Origin: Sporomusa termitida | Lineage (GTDB): Bacteria; Bacillota; Negativicutes; Sporomusales; Sporomusaceae | Assembly (NCBI RefSeq): GCF_007641255.1 | Contig: NZ_CP036259.1 | Coordinates: 124,001-188,000, forward strand | Direction of reading: 5' to 3' | DNA: 64,000 nucleotides | Shown here: one piece after another, positions 42,205 through 51,237 of the stretch | Position numbering within the stretch: the stretch's first letter is position 1 | How the letters are laid out: each line of letters opens with the position of its first letter | Made by a program: the position numbers and the translations under genes | The notes under the pieces: model-generated | Databases searched by the model: none | What the model saw: only the letters and a program-made list of their open reading frames with translations | Told to the model about the DNA's origin: nothing

Positions 42205-43758
42205 ATGGCTGTCTATGCCTATATTGATGTGGCCCGTAAGCAGGAGTTTATATACAAGAATAATAAGCTGCGGGACAATCTGCATAATTCCTTTCTTATT
42301 AAGGCCATCACGGAAGAACTGGACAGACCGGACCGGCCGGAGGATTTTTGTCTCAGCGCTTATTTAGAGCAAGCGCATCCGGGACAATTTGCGTTTGTTT
42401 ATTCCGGCGGCGGCAACAGCATTATCCGCTTGGATACGCCGGATATAGGCAAAGAGTTTGTTAGAAAATTCTCCAGTGCCGTTCTCCGCAGGCATCCTGA
42501 TCTGGAACTCTATATCAGTCTGGTTGGGGACGATGGTACAGATAAACAACTGATTGAGAATTTGCATAAGGCGGCAGATGAACAAAAAAACAGGCGCCGG
42601 TCCCGCTGCCGGCGGTGGACCTATGGAGTGGAGAAAATTGATGAAACCGGCCAGGCAGTGCGGAAGGAATCAAAGAATTCTTCGGAAACGAAAGCAGCCC
42701 GGGAATATTTAAAGGAAAAATTCCAGGCCCTTGTGCCACCGGCGCATTTTTTCATTACCACCGAGCTGAAAGATTACAAAAAGGATGAAGAGGGGAAAAG
42801 TTACATCGGTGTCATTGCCATTGACGGCAATAAAATGGGCGAAATGGTTGCCGGCGCCAGTGGCTTTGCCGAGATAAAAGAATTAAGCAATACCATCGAG
42901 GCCATCTATCGGGAAGCGGTCAGGGACGCTTTGTTTTCCTGCTTTGCTCCCGATAGGGAGCGAACCAGGCGGATCTGCATCACCCCGGTGCTGATGGCCG
43001 GTGATGATATATGCCTGATTGTTGAGGCCGAGCAGGCCATTGAAATCGCTGCCGCGATTCTCCGGTCAATCCAAATGGTTTCGGGCCGGAAAAAACAAAA
43101 TAATTCTCTTTTAGGCCGATTGATAGCGGGTGATTATCTGACCGCCTGCGCCGGAGTGGCGATTGCCCGCTATAATTATCCGTTTTTTGAATTGGTGCAG
43201 GCGGCGGAAGGGTTGTGCAGCCGGGCGAAAGAAGCGCTATATAAAGTACCGGCCAACAAGGGCAGCTTTATCGACTGGGAGGTGCTGCCGGGGCCGGTGC
43301 CGGTTGCCCGGCCACAGTACGCACGGTCCGGCCCGGTGAAGGAAATATTCCATGTTAAGCCGCTGCGCGTGGACCGGACAGTACCGGCGGAGCCGGTAAC
43401 TGCACAGGGGATCTATCATTATGATGCGTTTATTGACTTTTTACGTTGTGTCCGGCAGCAAGTCAGCACTTCGTCGCTGGCGGAGTGCCGCAAGCATTTT
43501 TATGCCGGCTGGGAACAGTACCGTCTGTTTTTGGAGTTTCACAAGGACAGTGGGAAGCTGACGGAGCTGGCAGAGCGGATTTTTGGCGCAAAAGCCGGAG
43601 TTTGGGAATACGCCGCTCTGACTACTAAGCAACAAGACGTGCCATTTTCCCGGACCTATATCTTAAACGATATTCTGGAAACCAGCCCATTTATTGCTTT
43701 GCAGGAGGAGGAAGAATATGGCGGAACCGACCTATCAAATCGAGGTGCGGCTTTGTAG
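42205..43758 (+). CDS. cas10: Compact Cas10-like subunit of type III-D-like complex (B)
   Basis: This 517-residue homologue of the protein at 21317 starts at ATG 42205, after GGAGGC. It has the same VYSGGGNSIIRL, GVIAIDGNKMGEM and VLMAGDDICLI. It is about 10 residues shorter, because the linker after LVGDD lacks EVPDRCPGN. There is no HD domain. Palm and motif residues are kept in both copies, whereas surface regions vary, so the two complexes may have separated in specificity while keeping chemistry. Confidence 0.85.
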   Translation: MAVYAYIDVARKQEFIYKNNKLRDNLHNSFLIKAITEELDRPDRPEDFCLSAYLEQAHPGQFAFVYSGGGNSIIRLDTPDIGKEFVRKFSSAVLRRHPDLELYISLVGDDGTDKQLIENLHKAADEQKNRRRSRCRRWTYGVEKIDETGQAVRKESKNSSETKAAREYLKEKFQALVPPAHFFITTELKDYKKDEEGKSYIGVIAIDGNKMGEMVAGASGFAEIKELSNTIEAIYREAVRDALFSCFAPDRERTRRICITPVLMAGDDICLIVEAEQAIEIAAAILRSIQMVSGRKKQNNSLLGRLIAGDYLTACAGVAIARYNYPFFELVQAAEGLCSRAKEALYKVPANKGSFIDWEVLPGPVPVARPQYARSGPVKEIFHVKPLRVDRTVPAEPVTAQGIYHYDAFIDFLRCVRQQVSTSSLAECRKHFYAGWEQYRLFLEFHKDSGKLTELAERIFGAKAGVWEYAALTTKQQDVPFSRTYILNDILETSPFIALQEEEEYGGTDLSNRGAAL

Positions 43759-44446
43759 TGAAGCGATTTTCAGCAGCGGGGAAAAAGAATGCAATCTGGT
43801 GCAAGACCGGGTGCTGACCGACAAGTACGGGCTGGTATATTTACATGCCAAAACCTTCAAGGGTCAGTTGAAACGGCAGGCCTTTTGGCTCCTGGAGCGC
43901 TACCGCAGCTTCGATCAGGCACTGGCGCAGGCGTTGCTGGCGAATATGGCTGTTATATTCGGCATGAACCAGGAAGAAACGTCTTTGGCCAGGCTTTCGC
44001 CGGATCGCCGGCTTTTGTATCAGCCGGGCATCATGCATTTAGGACATTTGGAGCTGGATGAACGGATTCGGCAACATCTGATTGGTCTGCAGGCCGGCGG
44101 CGAGGCAGCGCTTCTCAGTCCGTTCGATTTAATTGAGGCGCAGACCAATACCCGGACAGGCATTCAAATTGCGGATGGAGCAGCCAAGGACGGGCGGCTG
44201 ACAACCTACCATACCGTAAAACAAGGAATGGTGTTTTATTCAACGGTTCGGTTTACGGCAGATCCGGAGCCGTATCTGGCTGACTTACAGCGGATTGTCT
44301 GCTCGCTGGACCGGCTGGGGGCGGGAATTCACCGGGGGCGCGGTCTGGTGAAGGCGCAGTTTTTGATTAATGGGCAACGCATACCGTTAACAAGCAGCAA
44401 AATCCAGGAAACGGGGGCGCCGCATGGAATGTTATCTGGTTATTGA
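43718..44446 (+). CDS. Single-domain RAMP (Cas7/Csm3-like) of type III operon B
   Basis: This 242-residue RAMP starts at ATG 43718, after GGAGGAGG. VQDRVLTDKYGLVYLHAKTFKG and GAGIHRGRGLV match copy A. It overlaps cas10 by 41 bp and the next gene by 23 bp, identical coupling to operon A. Confidence 0.85.
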   Translation: MAEPTYQIEVRLCSEAIFSSGEKECNLVQDRVLTDKYGLVYLHAKTFKGQLKRQAFWLLERYRSFDQALAQALLANMAVIFGMNQEETSLARLSPDRRLLYQPGIMHLGHLELDERIRQHLIGLQAGGEAALLSPFDLIEAQTNTRTGIQIADGAAKDGRLTTYHTVKQGMVFYSTVRFTADPEPYLADLQRIVCSLDRLGAGIHRGRGLVKAQFLINGQRIPLTSSKIQETGAPHGMLSGY

Positions 44447-46076
44447 GATTATTAATCAGGAACCGCTGAAAATCGGTGCCGGCGGCAGTAAGGCCAGCCA
44501 GCGGGAACCGGCGAAAGACTATATACCCGGATCGACCATTCGCGGCGCTTGGATTGGACGGTTAAAACAGCAAGGCTTGTTTGCGTCAGCCTGGCAGGAT
44601 ATTTTGCTTAAAGCAGCCTGCCACAATGCTTATCCCTACCGGAACGGACGCCTTTATTTACCGGCGCCGCAGCATTTGCGGCTGAATAAACACGACTGGC
44701 GACAGCAAAAGGTGGTTTGCGCCCACGCGCTACAAAGCGCGGCGGCGGTTGTCCCATTAGCGGCAGGGCAAACAAAGGAGCGGAAAAATACCCTGCCTTA
44801 CCGTTTTTTGACAACGTATGACGGGAAAACGCTGAGCGGGCTGCACGTGGCTAAGGAATACCGGCTGCATCACAATACCGGCAGGAACCGGGACCGGGAG
44901 GAAAGGGACAACCTGTTCCGCTATGAGGCGATCGCCGCCGGCCAGGTTTTCCGCACGGTGCTTCGTTGCGACCCGGCGCTGGTGCCTTTGCTGATGGCAG
45001 TGTTTCCGGAAGAGGAAACACCGGTCTATCTGGGCGGCTCCAAAAGCTCCGGCTATGGTCTGTGCCGGTGGAAAAAAATCGGCAATGTGCTTGCGTGTTA
45101 TCAGGAGGCCAAGGTATTGCTGGGGCTGCCGGATCAGGACCGGCGGCAGGCACCGGGGCGGGACCTGTGGATTACCTGTCTGTCTGATGTTTTGGTGCGC
45201 AACTGCTACGGCCAGCCGGTGAATGCTATACCGGAAGAATATATCGAGCGCATCAGCGGCGAGCCGGTCAGTCTGGAAAAACGTTTTATCCACACCGGCA
45301 TCAGCGAGGGCTACAACGCCACCTGGCAGGCCCGCTATCCGAAGGAAACCACATTAAAGGCAGGTTCAGTGCTGCATTATACCTTTGCCGGGGAACTCCA
45401 GGGAGAGCAGCTGCAAGCCATTGCGGACCGCTTGGAAAGCCGGCTGGTGGGAGAGCGGGCGCAGGACGGATTTGGCTGGTTAGGCGTCAATCTTCCCTAT
45501 CCGGATGTGCTGCAGATTGGTGAACGGCCGGCAGAGCAAGAACCGGAGCGGATGTTTGAGTCCAACTGGCGGGAATTGGCGGCCGCTATTGAAGGGGACG
45601 AACATGTCCGGGATACGTGGGAGCTTCTAGCCGCCGGTTTGGCTGGAGCAAAAAATCGCTGGCTGCAGAAAATATTTTTGATGGATGAATTGGCGCAGGG
45701 TCCGGAGTCGGAGCGCTTTATTCTTGCCGCGCAATTGAAAAAACATCATCTGCAAAATATGAAGCGGTGGCTGAACTGCCGGGATTTGTCGCCCGACCGG
45801 CCCTATACACGCGATAACCGCCAGTGTTCCATAGCAGGCTGTCATTTTGTTGCTGTGCTGGATTACCTGAACGGAGCGGAGAACACACAGCTTGCCTGTT
45901 ATGCGCAGCGGTATTTGCAAACCGCGCCGGGGCGGCTATTTTATGCCGGGGAAAAAGAACAGGCAGAAAGGACAGAAGTAACGGGGAGAGAAAAAAGGTT
46001 TATTTCTCAGTTGCTGGAAATGGGCTTGAAGATCCGGATAGGGAGGAAAGCCGATGTGGCAAAGACTGATTTATGA
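44424..46076 (+). CDS. csx10: Csx10-like RAMP (Cas5-type) of type III operon B
   Basis: This 550-residue homologue of the protein at 23563 has an almost identical N-terminal 60 residues (ECYLVIEIINQEPLKIGAGG, YIPGSTIRGAWIGRL). YLGGSKSSGYGLCRW and RAQDGFGWLGV are the later RAMP loops. Divergence rises in the last 200 residues. The near-identity of the first 150 bp with copy A, compared with greater divergence elsewhere, may reflect gene conversion. Confidence 0.8.
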   Translation: MECYLVIEIINQEPLKIGAGGSKASQREPAKDYIPGSTIRGAWIGRLKQQGLFASAWQDILLKAACHNAYPYRNGRLYLPAPQHLRLNKHDWRQQKVVCAHALQSAAAVVPLAAGQTKERKNTLPYRFLTTYDGKTLSGLHVAKEYRLHHNTGRNRDREERDNLFRYEAIAAGQVFRTVLRCDPALVPLLMAVFPEEETPVYLGGSKSSGYGLCRWKKIGNVLACYQEAKVLLGLPDQDRRQAPGRDLWITCLSDVLVRNCYGQPVNAIPEEYIERISGEPVSLEKRFIHTGISEGYNATWQARYPKETTLKAGSVLHYTFAGELQGEQLQAIADRLESRLVGERAQDGFGWLGVNLPYPDVLQIGERPAEQEPERMFESNWRELAAAIEGDEHVRDTWELLAAGLAGAKNRWLQKIFLMDELAQGPESERFILAAQLKKHHLQNMKRWLNCRDLSPDRPYTRDNRQCSIAGCHFVAVLDYLNGAENTQLACYAQRYLQTAPGRLFYAGEKEQAERTEVTGREKRFISQLLEMGLKIRIGRKADVAKTDL

Positions 46077-47499
46077 GTTTGCAATCCGGGCGGTTTCGCC
46101 GGTCCGCTGCGGCGCCAACGAGACCGAGGTGGTCAAAACGCCGGATGGCAAGCCGGTAATTTTGGGAAATTCTCTGGGCGGAGCCCTGCGGGCATACTTA
46201 CAGCAGGGGGGCGTACGGACAGAAGACATCGAAAAAGCGATGGGCGGCGAGGTTGAGTCGGCAGAGGAAAAGAAGAAATTCTTGCCAAGTCGTATTTATA
46301 TCAGTGACGGTATGATAGAAAACTACTCTGATGGGGAAAAACAGGGGCTTCCTCGCCAAGAAGGAACTGCGGTCAATCCTGTATATGGCGCGGCGGAGCC
46401 CCATCAGAAATACATGCTGGAATATTTACCGGCAGGCACAACGGTTAATTTTAAAATTGAAAGTGATGTATGGGCGGGAGCGGGCAAGGAACATAATGAT
46501 GCGCTGCAGCCTGCGGAACTGGAAAAGCTTGTTGCCACCTGGGCCAACGGGTTTGCCGGCGGCCAACTATTGCTGGGCGGGCAAAAGAGCAATGGTTTTG
46601 GCCGGTTTACGCTGGATTCGCTGCAAGCAAGAGTAGTTTTCCTGGACAACAGTCAGGCGCTGGACAGGTATATTTTCGGCAGCCGGGAAAAGCCGGCCAT
46701 GGAGGATGTACCCTGGCAGGCAATGCCGCAATATCCTTTAGTGCCACAGTGTGCGGTTACGTTTACTTTGCAAGGAGTTTTTCCTTACGGCGTCTATCAG
46801 GCTTTTCCAGTGACTGCAGATGCAGGTGCCCAAGCGGCAGGGGCCAGGCGCGAGCCGCTTACCGGTTTGTTAAAAAAAAGAGATAATAAGGATAACGGCA
46901 AACATAAGGAAGGGCAGGAGCAGGCGTATTATATTCCGGCCGCCAGTTTGAAAGGAGTGCTGCGGCACGAGGTTCTTCGTCTGCTTGGGCGTATGATGAG
47001 CGACACGGCCGACCAGGGGTGCGGGAAAAACCTGACGGACTTGTTTGGCGGCACCGGTAGCCCCGGCAAGCTGACCGTGCACGATATCGTGGTTACAGGA
47101 ACCCCGGTCGCTGTAAATAGGGATAGCCGGCAAACAGACCTGCCCATATATATTAAAATTGACCGGCTGACCGGCAGCAGTTACGATAGCGCACTTAAGC
47201 GTCAGCAGGAAATTCAGGGAACGGCTGTCATCAGCCTGGAGCTGGCCGTTAAGCCTGCTGATGACGGATATCTGAACTATATATTCCCGCTGGTTTATGT
47301 CCTGCGGCGTCTGGGAGCAGGCCTCATACCGCTGGGCGGCCGGACAGTGGCGGGACTGGGGCAGTTCCTGGCGCCAACGGTGAATATTGGCGCTGGTGAA
47401 GAAACTTGGCAGATAGAAACTGGTCCGGAATTGTCAACAGGGAATCGCAGGCAGCTGGAGATGTGGTGGGAGTCTTTTGCAGGGTGGTGCAGGCAGTGA
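46054..47499 (+). CDS. Double-RAMP protein of type III operon B (intact)
   Basis: This 481-residue protein contains two fused Cas7-like RAMP units. The first has VILGNSLGGALRAYL (about 35) and LLGGQKSNGFGRFTL (about 173); the second has YIPAASLKGVLRHEV (about 293) and PLGGRTVAGLGQF (about 427). A fused pair would supply two adjacent backbone subunits of the effector. The copy in operon A is split by a frameshift. It starts 23 bp inside the csx10-like gene, after GGGAGGAAAGC. Confidence 0.85.
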   Translation: MWQRLIYEFAIRAVSPVRCGANETEVVKTPDGKPVILGNSLGGALRAYLQQGGVRTEDIEKAMGGEVESAEEKKKFLPSRIYISDGMIENYSDGEKQGLPRQEGTAVNPVYGAAEPHQKYMLEYLPAGTTVNFKIESDVWAGAGKEHNDALQPAELEKLVATWANGFAGGQLLLGGQKSNGFGRFTLDSLQARVVFLDNSQALDRYIFGSREKPAMEDVPWQAMPQYPLVPQCAVTFTLQGVFPYGVYQAFPVTADAGAQAAGARREPLTGLLKKRDNKDNGKHKEGQEQAYYIPAASLKGVLRHEVLRLLGRMMSDTADQGCGKNLTDLFGGTGSPGKLTVHDIVVTGTPVAVNRDSRQTDLPIYIKIDRLTGSSYDSALKRQQEIQGTAVISLELAVKPADDGYLNYIFPLVYVLRRLGAGLIPLGGRTVAGLGQFLAPTVNIGAGEETWQIETGPELSTGNRRQLEMWWESFAGWCRQ

Positions 47500-47903
47500 A
47501 TGAACTTTCTGCTTTTGATATTGCAAAGCTGGATATGCATGATGATTATTATTTTATTGCCCATACGCTGGACTGTGTGCTGCTTGGCCGGGCGAAGGAG
47601 CCGGCTCACGGCAGGCTGCTGGCAGCCATACAAGGGGGAACACTGCTGGAAGCACACTTTTTTGATACGACCAGGGAAATCTTTGTGACCCGCAGCCAGG
47701 ACAGGCTGGTGCAGTACGAGCCGCTGCTGCATAACCAAAATGCCTTTGCGAAAGACGAGATTGTTTCCCGCGAATATGAGCTGGAGGAGAAGTTTCGGAA
47801 TCAGAGCGGGTATTACTCGTTAACAGTAAAAGAATATATTAATTATGATGAGGACCATTTGGCCTATGTGGAAAAAACGGTGCTATACTGCCTTGGACGG
47901 TGA
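47496..47903 (+). CDS. Csx19-like small protein of type III operon B
   Basis: This 135-residue homologue of the protein at 26640 starts at GTG 47496 overlapping the TGA of the double-RAMP gene. YYFIAHTLDCVLLGR, LLEAHFF, EIFVTRSQDRLVQYEPLL and EYELEEKF are kept. It ends 8 residues earlier than copy A and so overlaps nothing downstream. Csx19 identity is by context. Confidence 0.6.
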   Translation: MNELSAFDIAKLDMHDDYYFIAHTLDCVLLGRAKEPAHGRLLAAIQGGTLLEAHFFDTTREIFVTRSQDRLVQYEPLLHNQNAFAKDEIVSREYELEEKFRNQSGYYSLTVKEYINYDEDHLAYVEKTVLYCLGR

Positions 47904-47919
47904 AAGGGATGGGGATAAA

Positions 47920-50031
47920 ATGGAAAATGAGAGGCCGCGAAATATGGATAATAGGCTCAATCAGTTAAAGGCCTATAAAGAGGTCATACTTCCTTATGAC
48001 TTTGTACCTTTTTCTGCAACGACATACTATCCTTATCAAAAAACGCGTACTGGTTCTAAGGGCAATCGTCAGGCCGGCAATCTCCTTCCCGGTCATGATC
48101 GTAAGGAAAACAACAATGTATCCGGCTTTGTTCAATACACATTGCAGCCCTGCTCTGATCTGGTACTGGAAACCAGGGAAAAGCTGAAAGGTGGCTACTT
48201 TGTGAGCGGCAGTCAGTTTCGTGGCAGGATACGGGCTAATCTGGAAATTCTGAGTGCTAGCTACCCGCAGTTTGTTAACACGACGCCTTTGTTGTACCGG
48301 GATTTGGCGGGAGATCTCAGTAAGCTTTACAGAGAGAAACTGGGATTAGTCAAAAATAAGGGAATCGAGCATGTGGTTCAGGCTGGATTTTTGATAAAAA
48401 ATGAAAATGATTTTTATGTGATTCCAGCGCCCAAAATAGGTGATAAAAATTTCTTATCTATTAAAGAACACCGGTTGATCCAGATGCAAATAGACAAATC
48501 AGCTAAACAATTTTCTCCCTTGTTTTGTTGGGATAGTAACAAGATAAGCACATTTGCCAGGATTCAGAAACAGATTGATGATATGAACGAGAAGGTTTTG
48601 CAGCGGAGACAACTGCAATTTGAAATGAAGAAGAAGTATTTTGGTCTGGTGCCGAATGATTCTTTTATTCCTTATCAACAGCGCTTATTTGCCCAAGTTA
48701 ATGAGAATCATACAGTTGATAACCTTTCTTTTGCCAAGCTGCCCGAAGAAAAGTGTCATTTGGCCTATTTATTTAACTCGACCAATGCATCATCAAAAAG
48801 ATCCCATTATTTGGTATTGGAACCTGGACAAAATGACAGGAATAGAAATCATTCCAACCAATACAAAGTATCTGATGCTTTGATTGCTGCATATCAGCAG
48901 AATCTGAAAAAAAATCGCGCATTCGATGAAGAAACAGAAATAGGAATTATGAAAAAGCAATTCTATGATATTTTTGGCAGCTATGATAATATTCTGATGA
49001 GGCATAGTGGTTCTGTTGGTCTGGTTGTGTTTTTTCAATTAGACGGAGAAAAACTGAAAAATATCGGCCGGACGCCATATTTTAAAATTCCCTGCCGACA
49101 TCAATTGACCAGCTTATTAGGAATAAGAAAACAGGAAAAAGTCGATTGCGCTAGTGCTCTATTCGGATTTACAGCGGAAAAGGAGCCCGCGGATCAACGC
49201 AAGGATGTTTCAATTGACACGATACCCTCGTACAAATCCAGGCTCCGGTTTACTTCGTTGGACATTGAACTCGCCGATGCACAAACGTTAGAATTGCAAA
49301 AACAGCCATTCTTATTACCGACGCCTTACGCCTCGGCCTGTGCCATGTATCTTGAGCAGCCGGAAGGGAAAAGTCTGCAGACTTATGAGCAGCCGGCGCG
49401 TCCGCAATTAAATGGCTATAAATATTATCATATCTTACCCAAGCAGTTAAAAGTTCAGAATCAGGCGGATTGGCCGAATCCCAATATGCTAAGCTATAAA
49501 CCGGTCATCAAATACGGCAGTGTGAGGCTGTTGCGGGGGAAGATTTATTTTCATAACCTCACCAAAGCGGAACTGGGGGTTCTGCTTCTCAGTCTGGAAC
49601 CTAAACAGCTGTTAAAAACCCGGCAATATGGCCCGCAAGCCGAACAATTCCGCAGTGAACTGGAACAGGCTTACGATCTCGTTGGCGGGGCCAAGCCCTA
49701 TGGGTATGGAAAAGTAAAAATCGAAGTGCGGCAACTGGCGCTGGAGAAAAGCGGCCGCGATTTTACATCCCTGGTCGTGGATACGGAAGAGATAATTGCT
49801 GACGCCACCTGGGGCGAGTATATCGATGCTTTTATTGCAGACATGGGGGGCGGCAACTATTTTAACACCGTCCATTTCCGTCAATATCTGCAAAGTAAAC
49901 TGGAACTGCAGGATGCCAGCGAGCTTATCACCTGGGATCAACTGCCGAAAAAAATAGCAGCAGAAACAAATTCCTCACAGGGTGGTTATCCAAAACATTG
50001 GCGCTTGAAGAGAACAGGGAAAAAAAGTTAA
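47920..50031 (+). CDS. Large RAMP (TIGR03986-like) of type III operon B
   Basis: This 703-residue homologue of the protein at 27058 starts at ATG 47920, after GGGATGGGG. PYDFVPFSATTYYPYQ, YFVSGSQFRGRIRANLEILS and GGAKPYGYGKVKIEV are kept. It lacks about 60 residues of the charged middle region found in copy A (between about residues 200 and 290), the largest structural difference between the two operons. This part of the gene is also more AT-rich than copy A. Confidence 0.8.
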   Translation: MENERPRNMDNRLNQLKAYKEVILPYDFVPFSATTYYPYQKTRTGSKGNRQAGNLLPGHDRKENNNVSGFVQYTLQPCSDLVLETREKLKGGYFVSGSQFRGRIRANLEILSASYPQFVNTTPLLYRDLAGDLSKLYREKLGLVKNKGIEHVVQAGFLIKNENDFYVIPAPKIGDKNFLSIKEHRLIQMQIDKSAKQFSPLFCWDSNKISTFARIQKQIDDMNEKVLQRRQLQFEMKKKYFGLVPNDSFIPYQQRLFAQVNENHTVDNLSFAKLPEEKCHLAYLFNSTNASSKRSHYLVLEPGQNDRNRNHSNQYKVSDALIAAYQQNLKKNRAFDEETEIGIMKKQFYDIFGSYDNILMRHSGSVGLVVFFQLDGEKLKNIGRTPYFKIPCRHQLTSLLGIRKQEKVDCASALFGFTAEKEPADQRKDVSIDTIPSYKSRLRFTSLDIELADAQTLELQKQPFLLPTPYASACAMYLEQPEGKSLQTYEQPARPQLNGYKYYHILPKQLKVQNQADWPNPNMLSYKPVIKYGSVRLLRGKIYFHNLTKAELGVLLLSLEPKQLLKTRQYGPQAEQFRSELEQAYDLVGGAKPYGYGKVKIEVRQLALEKSGRDFTSLVVDTEEIIADATWGEYIDAFIADMGGGNYFNTVHFRQYLQSKLELQDASELITWDQLPKKIAAETNSSQGGYPKHWRLKRTGKKS

Positions 50032-50194
50032 CTTAATTTACGGATTTGGATTGCAGAGCAACTGGCAGGATTGGAAGACTGCATAATGTTTACGTATTCA
50101 TGCAGGACCTGGGATTATACAAGCCGAAATATCAAGATGAAATGTATTTTATGATCAATATAGTAACCGATTAGTTTTTTTGCATAGTTAAAAA

Positions 50195-50242
50195 TTGTCG
50201 TCGATGTCCAGTAATGTAAAAATACCCGGAGATCGACGACAA
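50195..50242. promoter_or_regulatory. CRISPR leader inverted-repeat element, array 4
   Basis: TTGTCGTCGAT and ATCGACGACAA flank GTCCAGTAATGTAAAAATAC. It ends 95-96 bp before the first repeat. The whole 50160-50337 leader is collinear with 29470-29652. Confidence 0.8.
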
Positions 50243-50337
50243 AAGAATCTGCGTAAAGCAAGGCTTCTTTAGAAATGGCGTACTATGCATTTCTAAATTC
50301 CCAATTTAGAAACACTTATTTCGTGCGGTAAAAATGG

Positions 50338-51026
50338 GATTCTAGGCTACCTATTAGGATTTGAAACAACTAAATCCGGAGTATTGCGCTATGGCTGAAC
50401 GAGATTCTAGGCTACCTATTAGGATTTGAAACTCTGTGTACGGAAGAACAGAGCCTACTGGTCCTCTGGATTCTAGGCTACCTATTAGGATTTGAAACCA
50501 CATCCGGTAGGACGATGATAATTTTCCTGTTACGATTCTAGGCTACCTATTAGGATTTGAAACTAGAAATAAAGGAAAAGTGTAACACTTATCTGTTTTG
50601 ATTCTAGGCTACCTATTAGGATTTGAAACCACGCCTATGTACGTTTGGGCGTGATTTTATCTAAGATTCTAGGCTACCTATTAGGATTTGAAACTCTATA
50701 CCTGAAATTCCAAGCATTGAGGGGCTATGCGATTCTAGGCTACCTATTAGGATTTGAAACTCATGCTCAGTAAAGGCGATGATTTAAGTATAGATGTGAT
50801 TCTAGGCTACCTATTAGGATTTGAAACTCAGTACAGAGGCGGCGGCCGTGCAGGTGGTGGTGAGGGATTCTAGGCTACCTATTAGGATTTGAAACAAGTA
50901 ATCTTTCTGGTTTTTCACCTGCTCCTGATCCGATTTTAGGCTACCTATAAAGAATTGAAACTTAATATCAGAAAGACCAAGTATTGAGAGACTTATGCGT
51001 TTTTTAGGCTATTTATTAGTTTTGTC
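50338..51026 (+). CRISPR. CRISPR array 4: 9 uniform repeats, 2 variant end repeats, 10 spacers
   Basis: The main repeat begins GATTCTAGGC, core TACCTATTAGG, ends ATTTGAAAC. Starts are 50338, 50403, 50469, 50534, 50600, 50665, 50731, 50798 and 50866. The tenth repeat (50932-50961) is a different type, GATTTTAGGC...AATTGAAAC, as in array 2. The eleventh (from 50999) is badly degenerate. Spacers are 35-38 bp. The spacers at 50695-50730 and 50962-50998 are similar to each other. Confidence 0.96.
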
Positions 51027-51237
51027 AATGCAAAAGTTGACCACCCTTGATTTGCTTTGCCGGGGGACAGTATTGGGAAGGTTATGGCCTTTTTACGATC
51101 TATTCCCGCGTGAGGCTTTAAGGCTATCAACAATGCCGCTTGGCTGCGTTTGGGAATAATATTGGGCCGGTCTAAGTAAATTCTTTAATGAAAAGAACAG
51201 CCAGAATTTATCAAGTGGATACAAGGAGCGGTATGCA

